Part shown: positions 1 through 12,200 of the stretch, piece after piece
How positions within the stretch are numbered: the first letter of the stretch is position 1
How the letters are laid out: each line of letters opens with the position of its first letter
Source: Gari tellinella
Taxonomy: Eukaryota; Mollusca; Bivalvia; Cardiida; Psammobiidae
Reading direction: 5' to 3'
Assembly (NCBI GenBank): GCA_922989275.2
Contig: OV277859.1
Location: 35,507,501 to 35,571,500 of the forward strand
Length of the DNA: 64,000 nucleotides
The notes under the pieces: generated by a model
The model's input: only the letters and a program-made list of their open reading frames with translations
Database searches by the model: none
What the model was told of the DNA's origin: nothing
Made by a program: the position numbers and the translations under genes

Positions 1-261
1 TGTTATGATTCTAAGTAGCATTAACAGTACTTCAGTCATATCACCATGTCCAGCTGATATACAGGTATAGGATTTAATAGGAATACCCCAGAAGCCCTTT
101 AGGCACTATTTCAGGCATATTTGGGCAACTGGATAGAACCACTGACCTTCCACAAGCCAGCTGGAAGGTTTCCCAAAATGAAAAATCCAAAGTGCCCAGA
201 CCAGGATTCAAACCCAAAGCATCGAGCAGCTTAGTGTTTGTCAGTCAAAATGACTATAACC
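1..261 (-). mobile_element. tRNA-derived SINE, old copy
   Basis: Matches the other SINE copies in reverse: CAGTACTTCAGTCATATC, then the CCAGCTGG block, then a degenerate head with a B-box remnant GGATTCAAACCC. It interrupts a family A MITE whose right half resumes at 262. Confidence 0.7.
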
Positions 262-3200
262 TGCTTTAAGCTATTATTTGCTAGGATATAGAACTGATTT
301 CTTTGGTACATGATATTCATTACAGTATAACGGTAACAATTTTCTTCAGTGTAGGAATAATTAAGGTGTAAAAAGGTGTATTTAGGGAGTACAGGCAATG
401 GGTCAATACAAGATTGCTTGTAAACTTAAGGAAAAATATTAAACTGATCTTACCGTTTTAAATACATCCCAAAGATCATCAAATGAAATGATGTAGCTAT
501 GGGTCCTATCAAACTTTAAATGTGATCCTGAAACAGAAATCAGTAATAAATACAGTGGATCTTAATACCAAGACTTCTCAATCTGGGAGGTCTATACAGC
601 TCATCAATCTAACATTATGGGAATATAAGACAGTCACTCTTTCTTAAAACTAAAATTTTCACAATACATTTACCTATCTCTCAGTACAAGGCAGCCTTTA
701 CCTATTTCTCAATACAAGGCAGCCTTTATCTATTTCTCAATACAAGGCAGCCTTTACCTATTGCTCCATGAAGGCAGCCTTTATTTAGACATGTATTCCA
801 ACTTAACCCATTTTATGCGGGATACACTTTTAGGTGTACCTCTACGCAAACATGTTTGATCTCAGATCAGGCCCCACATTGTGGGGCCTGATCTGAGATC
901 AAAACTGTTTCCAGCTATTAAAGTCAATATTATATCAGAAACTGCTTAATTATTTTGCAAATATTTGAGTTATTTCCGCTGCAGACGACATTTTAAAAAG
1001 GCCGCCAAATATTACCCAGCATACAATGGGTTAAGTTGGTCTAGCACTTGTACTTTTTGAGCAACAGAGCTAAAACGTACAGATAACAGTGGAGATAAAT
1101 TCCAACATTAAGCACCAATTAAGTCAATTGACCATGAAATATGTCACATTCAGCAGCAAAGAATATAATGTAGGTTGATTTAACTATGGTCCAAGTAGGA
1201 AAGCCCTAGCATTTGTAATTTTCAGGAAATAGCCTAAAAATTATGAAATTATGTTGGATGTCACTCCAAAAGTTTGTCTCTAACCTGGTTAACACTGTCA
1301 ACTCCTAAAAAAGCAATATTTAAGTCTCGCTTTTTCTCCTTCGTTGTGGCAAGACAGAAATGAAACTGAATGACTTGTCTACACAAGGTTGAAACTAATT
1401 ACAGGACCAAAATTCTTTTTAACTTTCAAACAATTTTAAACAACCTCACATTTTAAGATATCTCCTTACAAACAGTAAAACCTCTCTATTACAACCACTA
1501 AATTGTGTTAATTATCAGATGTTTAAGACAGGTGAATGCTAAAAGCAAGGTGGACGTAAAACAGAAAGCTTCTTCAGGAGCTGAGCTTTCTTTTTTACGT
1601 TCATCTTGTTTTAAGCTGTCACCCGTCTTTTACACAGTCAATTAGCCTTTTTTAGTGGTCGTATTAGAGAAGTTTGACTACATAACATTCATTGAATGAC
1701 TACTAAACAATAGTTTGTTGTGTTTTACCTAGTTTAATGGTGTCTTTCCCTTTGCTTTCAAAATGGTTCAGCAGAGTTTCTTTCCGATGTTTGTATGTTC
1801 TGATAGCCTGAAGATAGCTCACTGTCAACAAATTACAAAACATATATAACGGTTTCAAAAACAATAACATGGAAATGTTCTAGATTTAATTTTATTTGTT
1901 GTGAGTTACATCGCTTGAACAGTAGTTCAGTCATATCGCGATGTAAAGCTAAGTACAGGTGGAGGAAAACCCCAGATGCCCTTCATACACTATTCAAGCC
2001 AGCTGAAAGGTTTTACCCACATTAAAAATCTGAAGTGCCCAGAGCAGGATTCTAACCCACAGCAGTGAGGTGCCGTTTAGTGAATGTCAGTCATAGTGAC
2101 TACAACCACTTGGCCACTAAGGCCCCGGACTGCAGAAGTGCAACAAATATTTTTTTTAAATTTAAGTGATACAGTATGAAATTGTAGATACAAGTTGTTC
2201 ATGAGCAGAAAAGTTTGACAATCAGCTAAAATGATGAACATGTATTATGGGTGTATCAAGAAAATATGTTTTAACCAATAATCCAAAGATGCTTTTTTTT
2301 TACACCTTTAATGTATTCCTCAACTGAAGAAAAAAGTTACATTTTATGAAATCATGAATATGCACCATAAGAAATATTTTCTATACCCTAGCAGATAGTA
2401 GCTTTATCAGACTGAAAGTAAAGCAGAACCCTTAACCAATTATCTCATAAATACACCTTTTTACACCTTTAATCCACTGAAGAAATGGTCAACTATTTTC
2501 AAAACTAGAAACAGGCTATGTGGTAATGGGTTAAGATGAAAGCTGACATACTGTCCTCAGCCTCCACCTCTCTCCACTCCTGGAACAACAGCTGTTTGGC
2601 ATTTGCAAGAAACTCCTCCAACTTTCCCTGTGCATGTAACAAGTGACACTTCTGTAGTAACATCTGCTGCTCCTGAACATAAATGTGATACCTCGTTATA
2701 ACAGTGAACCATACATAAGGAACAGAACAGAACAAAACAGGACAAAACTTTATTTCATCTCAGGCATGAGGTATAGCATATAAACAAGAAGAACATAAAC
2801 AATGATACGAATGGGGATCCTCAAAGATAGGTGGCTGCTTAACCTTTAACTCCATAGCCTGTTCTAGTTTTGAAGGCATGTGACCACTTAAAGCAGGTTG
2901 AAAGTAAAGCAAAATGTGCCTTAAGGCACATTCTGCTTTACTTTCAGTCTGCTTAAAGCTACCATCTGCTAAGATATTGGAGATATTTATTATGTTGCAC
3001 ATTTACTACTGTTCCATATGGAAGTATTTTCTTAAGTGGAAGAATTAACAAAACATCTTAAAGGCGTATCTATGAAACAGTAAAACCCCTCCATTACAAC
3101 CACTAGCTTTTGTTAACTACAGTATAACCTCTGTTATCCGACACCCTATGGTTCCATGTTTGTAAGTCGGTTAAGAGAGGTTGTCGGTTAACGGAATTAG

Positions 3201-6200
3201 GCCTAAGTTCACAAGTTTACACACATCCAAAGATTCAGTCCATTTTTCGCTGCGAGGCGAATTTCTCGATGCCGATTGACATATTAAATATGCATGACTG
3301 CAGCATATCCTTGTCAGATCCTTCCAGTTACAAATAGGAGTTCCCTGCTCCGGATCTACACGGTTTTCCATTGTTCTTTCTACAGTAGGCATAAACGTGT
3401 ATAGTCGGTGTACAATTGGAAGTAAAGACGTCTTTTCTCGTTATGTCGAACTTGAAGGAAATTAACAAAAACTTCCAAACGCGAGAAAGTTTTTATTTTC
3501 TCTCAATATAACTTAAGCATACATTTTTACGCCTGCGATTATTGATATAGACTCGGCCTATGCGGAGGGCGCATTAGATATATATTTAGTACTTCTTATG
3601 TTGACAACTTGACGGTGAGGAAGATTGGCAGATGTATACACGAAATAATGGTTAGCTATTGTTGGAAATGATGGATGAGTTGGTTGTTTTTGGCACTGCG
3701 ACCCAGCACATTATTCACTCATTGTTTAAACAACACATTTTGTTTTACACGGCCATCCGAGCAATATGTGTCATTATCACCTGCGCGTGTATAGTCGGTC
3801 AATGATCAAAAGTCAGCATACCGTCAGATAACGGGGTGTGAAAAACCTCCACTTTGCCTTTTTTGGTCCGTTAAGGTATGTCGGATAACGGTTAACAGAG
3901 GATCCGATCAAGAGAGAGTTATGTTACATAAACTATATAGGGAAACTGCCGGGACCAAACAGCAGTGTCGGATAACAGAGGTTTCCGGTCAAGAGAGGTG
4001 TCGATCGACAAAGGTTATACTGTAGGTGTTTATGACAGGTGGTTGCTTCAAGTTTTTTGTCCTTGTCAGGAAAGTGGAAATATTTTCCTAGTGACTATCT
4101 GCTATAAATTTGTTAACATGTACAATAGAAATACAAATAATTCTATATTGACATTGTCAGGAACAGTAAGAGTCACAGCATTTTTTTCTCTCACCAAATT
4201 GGGAACGGGTCCGGTACCCCTCAGATTGGGAATTTTTCTTGTCTCGTAAACTTCAAATTGGAAAAAAAACAAGTCGTGAAATGATGACAAAAAAGAAATT
4301 GGGAAGTTTATTTTATAATATATGTAGGCCTATATTGATCTAACTTATCAAGTAGCAATTATGCAGTTCATATCAACAGGCAATGCTAACACTAGTAACA
4401 GAAATTCTCTTTTCTTCACTGAAAATACTATTGTTACCATATTGCCAGGTCCCTTCTTTGGATTGGGAACGGGTCCTGTTCCAATTTGGAACGGGTCCTG
4501 TTCCATTTGGGAACGGGTCCTTTCCCGGGTACCGTCCAAAGAAGGAAAAAAAACGCTGAGTCACCATCTCTTTTTCCTCTAGAGCACATGCTTCAAGGAG
4601 ACAAAACTTTTTGCCTGTGGGTCATGTGATGTTTTCTATTTAAATCACAGATGCATATTATATCTATGAGGAATAATAATAGATATTATATTCCACATTA
4701 TATACTTACTTCTCTTGTCATTCTTCTTTCCTCTAACTCTTCTGGAATGAGAAAATTGGCAAAATGTTACAGGTATTTGTATACAGGCAAACAATTTTAC
4801 ACAATGAACACCAGACAACTCACAAACCAATAAATTGGCCATTCTTTGATGTAGTATGGACCTCTCTAAATGACGCAATTTATATGAATCATATAGGAGA
4901 GCCGATTTGGTGATCCATTACCTAAAAGTAACAATGTTTAATAAAGGCCATGTTCAGACCATTTCTACTAAGTTTCAATACCGCTTTTAAAGTTAATAAT
5001 GTAAAAGTTGATGGCACATGATGGCAATACAGTAAAAACCTCTCTATCATGACTACTTAATAGTAGGATAAATCATTTTATCCCGTCACTACAGCCTCCG
5101 GTGACATAATAAAGGGGTAGCATAATAAACTTAGGTTTATCTGTACAGTAGCAGGTTTATCTGTATAGTAGCTGTATGAATACACCGGAACTATTTTTAT
5201 TTTCATTACTCAAAGCAAATTTAGCGAAGACGTTGATTTTAGACGCAAAAAACACCCTTAATATGTTTGATAACGATTTAGCATCCACAAAAATAGAAAA
5301 AAAATATTTACAAAAAAAATAAAGTTTGGATCAAGTGGGTTTTGAACGCGGATCGCCGTGATGGGAGACGTCGATGCTAACCGCTGGACCATAGGCGCAC
5401 ATACAAAGCGACGTCGATTTAAGTTATATAAAGTTTGTATATTGATGTGTTTTTAAAAAAAAATCATTTAGATAGAAACTAACCAGAATAAACATTGTTT
5501 TTTAAAAACAAGTTCACAAATAAATCTACATATCCATACATTATTTCTATTCTCATATGGACCTACGCTTTTAGGAACCATTCTGCAATCGTCTCTGATA
5601 CTATTTTTAGCCTACTTCTACTAAAGTAAAGACACAGGTACTTGACTTCGTTTTCCGAGGGCACCACAACTTCACAAGAGAATACCGGTGATCTACTCTA
5701 TTTTAGCATCAGTTTTAGTTAATAGTTTAGACTACCTGTTAGATCCTCGTTGTATACCTTGTCTTAATATATACGGTAATAGAAGTCTAGTTTTTAATAG
5801 ATCTAGATCTATATGTCAAATACCTGTGGCTAAAGCAATACATGTACTGTGTACTGTAGAGCAACAAGTTGAAGGAAACTTTAGGTAGGCTTATAAACAA
5901 AGCAGAAAGCCAGCTTTAGTAGCAAATTTCAACATAATCATTGCATGGGATGTAGAGTTTGAATCTTAGCGGTCAGAAAAGAAACTGTTCCAAAACAATA
6001 AACAACCTTGACGAGTAACGCGAAAACTGGTGACAATTTCCAGTCGTTATTTTTGGCAATTTTAACTTCTGAGTTGAAGCGTAAAGTATAGCCTATTTGA
6101 GTTAAAATGTATAACTTGTCAAATTTGAATCGACTCACTTTTCCAGTTTGTTGCCAGTTTGTCACTCCAAGCATTTTGTTATGGTCATTTTTTTCTGTTG

Positions 6201-9200
6201 TGTAAGTATAACTAAGCGCAATTCGGCTGGGAGCGGTTATTATTTTTTTGTATGTCAGAAATTACATAAAACTTGTCAAATTAAGTATTATTGTACATTT
6301 GAAAGGCCAGAATCATTCAGTGACGGGATAAATCGAATAATATGTCATTGCAGGATATAGGACTTGTTTACTCTGCTCGAGGAGAAATCACTGACCACTC
6401 GGCAAGCCTCGTGGTCAATGATTACTCCTCTCGCAGAATAAACAAGTCCTATATCCTGCAATGACATATTATTCTCTATGTATAAAAGACAGGTGACAGC
6501 TTAATGCAAGGTGACAGTAAAACAGAAAGCTCCAAAAGGAGCTTTCTGTTTTACTGTCACCATGCTATAAACAGTCACCTGTTATAGACACCTAATACTT
6601 ATCACAATTCAGTGATCGTAAAAGAGAGTTTCTACTGAAGTTCACAAGATATTTTCTTAAGTATATAGAAAAGAAATGTTATACATGTATCAGTATATCA
6701 AATCATATCATTACATGCATTGCTGACCTTGTTCTAAGGCTTCCAATGCCTCATCATGTTTCCCTAGCTGCTGTTGAAGGGCTGATAAAGACATTCTGGC
6801 CCCTATGTGGGTAGGGGCCTTAGCCACAACTTTAGAGTAGGCTCTCACTGCTCCCTGAACATCCCCTTGAGCCTTCAAACACTCTCCATACTTCAGCCAG
6901 ACAGCTGCCTGCAAAAACCAAGCTACAACTTTAGCTCTTCGAGTGCTGAGTGCATCGTTTGTAAACAGTTTAGCCAGGGTGTCAAATGAGGATCCATACT
7001 TACAGTAAAACCTCTCTATTACGACCACTAAATTATGTTCATTATTAGGGTGTTTACGATAGGTGACGGCTTAAAACAAGGTGACAGTGAAACAGAAAGC
7101 TCCTTTAGGAGCTTTCTGTTTCACTGTCATCTTGCTTTAAGCTGCCACCTCTCTATTATGCAACCAATAAGCCTTCCTTTAGTGATTGTAATAGCGACGT
7201 TTTACTGTATTTGATATTTGTTTGTTGTGTGTGTTTCTTGGTGAAAAGACAAATACAATTACATTAAGATACGAGAGAGATGACAATTACAGCAGTGAAA
7301 GAATTGAATGTTTTCTTTTCAGAGATGCCTTTTCATGTCCTCAGCTAAAATTTCCTGATTAACCCATTACTCCATAGATATGCATCTTTACCCCTTTAAA
7401 TCATTCATCCACTATTGAAAATACTTCATCTTTATACAGTCAGGAATATGCATTATGAGCAATATTTCTTATATCCTAGCAGATGGTAACTTGAGGCAGG
7501 CCAACTTGATGTAAGTGGCAACCTGTCTTTCAAACTAGAAACAAGCTATGGGGTAAAGGGTTAATGAGCAATAGGAAAGTTACTGTACACCCTGGCAATT
7601 GCCTTAACACTTCAATGGCAATATACTGTCTGATTTTAATGGCACTTATCTTAACCCTTTGAACCCTAGTCCCACATATAGGCGTCATTTTCAAACAGTG
7701 TATATGTGATTAGTACACTTGTCATGTGCAAACAGTGAAGACCCAGATCTGAGGGCTCCAAAAGGAGCCCTCTGATCAGGGTCTTCACTGTTTGTCGTAA
7801 TGACAAACATTGACCAAAACAACCCTTAAAAGTCAGAAATGGACTAGACTAAATTGGAAACTGGAATTGTCAATTTAACGTTTCAGGGAGGAAAGAGTTA
7901 AACATTGACAATAATATATGTGAGAAAGGGTAGGCAAACTTCTTAACTTTCAGATTTTCTTACCAGGTTGTAGTTCTTAGATATGACTAGTTTTTTCAGC
8001 AGCATCTCGGCCTGCCTATATTCACTAATCTCCATGTAGGCTTCAGCAATATCCAAGTACAAGTCACCATATTCCTCCACATCTTCTTCAAACAGGGGAG
8101 CAATTAGTGTCTGTAACAGAGAACTCAGTGTCTGTAACAGCTAGTGAAATGAGTCAATAATCAGGAAAAAAACCAAACATGATATATGTCAAACATTATA
8201 GAATGTACAAATATCATAAACATTACAACATTGCTAAGAGTAAAGCGGGTTAAAAGATATGTGTCATCAACTCATAACAAGCCTCCCTATCAAATATATG
8301 GACTGAAAGTTGAAAGATCGATGATTTATTGACCATAAACCATTTTTTGTATCCCTCCTGGGATCTGGTCTCGTCAGGAGGGATGTCAAACAGTCCAAAA
8401 AACAGTGCTTAGTTAGTGCTTTATTGTAAAGTTAAACTAGATTATAGGTCAGTTTAAGATAAATATAGGAAATATAAATCTTTTGTAGAGTTCCAAATGA
8501 AAGGAGTTTTCAAAAAACTAAAATCCTTCTATCTGCACCAAATGCTATGGTGTGACTACTCAATAGAATTGTCTCTCCAAGATGATTCTAATGAGTAGTC
8601 ACACCATAGGGTTTGGCATGGACATAAGAGAGAAACTGCTGTTGGAACGATTTAACTTTAGTCCCTCCTTTGTGGAGCCCTGCCTCATGTGTCTACCTGT
8701 ATCAATGAAGTCTGTTTCACATGTATCAGGCACACTGCCAGCTTACATCTCAGATCCACAGGTAACATCTCTGGAACAGCACAGCTGGAGTGAAAATAAC
8801 AAATCATGAGTACTGAACTGTCATACTATACTGCATCAACCCATTACCCCATAGCCTATTTCTAGTATTGAAGATAGTTGACCAGCAGGTTGAAAGTAAA
8901 GCAGAATGCGCCGTAAGGCGCATTCTGCTTTACTTTCAGCCTGCTTTAAGCAATCATCTGCTTGGAAATAGAAAATATTTCTTATGGTACATATTCTAGA
9001 ATGTATAAATTGAAACTATTTTCATCAGTGGAGGAATAAATACAAGAGGGCCTGAAGGCCCTGATATCGCTCACCTGTTGTACTGAAGCTTGATAGCTTT
9101 ATCTTACTGTTTCATCAGTTTTAATTTAAATCCATTCAAATTTGTAGTATAGCATGTAAACAATTTTGGAATACAACCTCATAATTCTAGTATGGTAGAG

Positions 9201-12200
9201 TACATCAAGGGCATATATATATATATCTTTATTTCCTCCAAATATGAAGATTTCATAATACATATCATGTGACAAACAAATAAATTCAATGCAGAACTGT
9301 ATGACAAATGTAAATTATACAAAACAAATATGACAAATTAGAATTGACAGGTGACTGATGATGATGATAACGATGATGATGATGAAGCTGATGATGTTGA
9401 AGATGATGACAAAAATGAAGAAAAACATGAATATGTCAATGATGATAACAGCGAAGACGTATATGCTATTTCAAAATAGATCAAATAAATGTACACATAT
9501 CCTGTTCAAGTATAGCTCTCTAATTGAGAAAAGCCGAAAGCGACTACCCTTGTATTTCCCACCAGTTTGCATTAAGATCAGACGTCACGTAACACGGCGT
9601 CTGATCTGTGTCAAGCGGTTTGACCCTTGTATTAAGGTTTTACTTTCAAAGCAGACGATATTGCGGCAATGAAGTTACCGTATAGATGTTAACCCCTTGA
9701 ACGAAGTACATAGTGGGCATATTTGAATACAATGCATAACAAAGCATCATAGCATTTACCTGTCTTTAACAGCGACACTTCAATAATTGGATGATAAACA
9801 CCTAAAATGGTATTAACAAACTCATTTCTGTCGAGTAGTCTTAGTCTATTCCAGATTTGCGATCCAAGAGCAGAAATGAGGCAATGTGAAAACTTCAATC
9901 TCACTGATGCAGCTATGGCACAGTCAATTAGAAGATGGTCAGTTAAGCTATTTCCATTACAACTCTGGCCACATTTATAACAAACATCTTCAAATCTAGC
10001 TAAATATGCTACCAACTGTGCTACTGACTTTACATAATAAAGTAACTTAGGAAACCTTTGAGAAAAATTCCAAAGATTGCATAACTGGAAATGACTATGG
10101 ACAGATCTAAACCTGCTAAATCTGTCTATAGCCGTACGAGAATTCCATTCTAAAATGAATGTTCGCCTAACTGCTCTTTTTACTGTCATATTCCAGCAGT
10201 TCTTACTAGGAAACGAACCATTTGATACATATGTCAGCATAAACTGTTTCAAACCATATCTGGTCAAAATACTATCAATATCTGGCATGAACCCAATGTG
10301 AACCTTATTTAACAAATATGAGCTTAATCTAAATAAAAACATAGATTTTATTGCACATTCATCATCAAGTCTACAAAGTTGACCGAATAGTATGAGTTTT
10401 CTACGTTCAATCTCCAACTCAATAGGTAGGCAGTCAAGCATACTTATAACGCAGTCTGTACTTGTTCTTGGATTTAGACCCTGTATATACTTAAGACATA
10501 AGCGATGAGCGCGCTCAATCGTTAGTAAGTCTGTCTTGCTTAATTGAGGCCAACATTCGCATCCGTACAATGCCTTAGGTAAAACTACTGCGTTATAAAT
10601 ACGCTTGCAGCTGGAGGGCTGTAACCCATTATCACCGAGGCCGTAGTTAGTTAAACTAAAAAACGTACCCCTTAATTTATTGCAACAATCCTTAACAATA
10701 TGCTGAGATTTTGAATTTCCATCAAGGAGAATAACTAGAGCCTAAACAATACTGAAATGAAGCCTTTTCCAGAATTTCAAAGTATATCAAGGGCAGATAA
10801 CTATTGCTACAATGATTAGATTTCAACAATAATCGCACTCCTTTGAGAACTTATAGGTATATACTTTGTGTGCAAGTAAATTCAAAAACCATTCAAAACT
10901 GTAGTTGCAAAAGTGTAATCGCTGTTCGATATGGCATTTTCAGCAATTCAAGGGCAGACAACTCTTGACCTATAGGTCCGATTTCAACCAAAATCACACT
11001 TATTTGAACTCTTATGGTCATATACAATCTGAGCAAGTTTGAAAAAGACCGGATAAAAATTGTGGCCTCTAGAGTGTAAACACCCTTAAATATGACATTT
11101 TCAGCAATTCAAAGGTAGATAAATCTCAACCTATTGGTCAGATTTCAATCATAATCGAACTAAATCGAACTCTTATGGTCATATACAATCTGAGCAAGTT
11201 TGAGATAGATTTGATAAAAATTGTGACCCCTGGAGAGTACCGTAATCACCCTTAAATATGATGACAATTTCAGCATTTCAACGGTAGATAACTCTCAACC
11301 TATTTGTCTGATTTCAACCAAAATCGAACTCATCTGAACTCTTATGGTTATATACAATCTGAGCATGATTGAGATAGATTGGATAAAAATTGTGGACTCT
11401 AGAGTGTAAACACTAAAATTGTTGACGACGAACGACGAACGCCGGACATTAAATATAGCATTTTCAGCAATTCAAAGGTAGATAACTCTCAACCTATTCA
11501 TCAGATTTCAACCATAATCAAACTCATCCGAACTCTTATGGTCATATACAATCTGAGCAAGTTTGAGATATATTTGATAAAAATTGTGGCCTCTAGAGTG
11601 TAAACACCCTTAAATATGGCATTTTCAGCAATTCAAAGGTAGATTACTCTTGACCTATTGGTCTGATTTCAACCATAATCGAACTCATCCGAACTCTTAT
11701 GGTAATATACAATCTGAGCAAGTTTGAGAAAGATTGGATAAATATTGTGGCCTCTAGAGTGTAAACACTAAAATTGTTGACGACGAACGCCGGACGCCGG
11801 ACATTCAAGTATTGCAAAAGCTCACCCTGAGCTAGCTCAGGTGAGCTAAAAAGGTGTAGGCATATTTATGGGGTAATGGGTTCAGACATCCAAAACAGTG
11901 TAGAAGACAGGTGAGCACTTGATGCAGGTTGAAGGGTGTTTTCTGCTTTATTATCAGCTTGCTTTAACCCATTACCCCATAGCCTGTTTCAAGTTTTGAA
12001 AATAGGTGACCTCTTAAAGCAGGTTGAAAGAAAAGCAGAATGCGCCTTACGGCACATTCTGCTTTATTTTCAGCCTGCTTTAAGCTATTATCTGGATTTA
12101 TTTTCTTCAATAGAGGAATAAATTAGAGGCGTTAAAAGGCGTATTTATAGGGTAATAAGTTAAGCTACCATCTGCTAGGCTATAGAACATATTCTTATGG

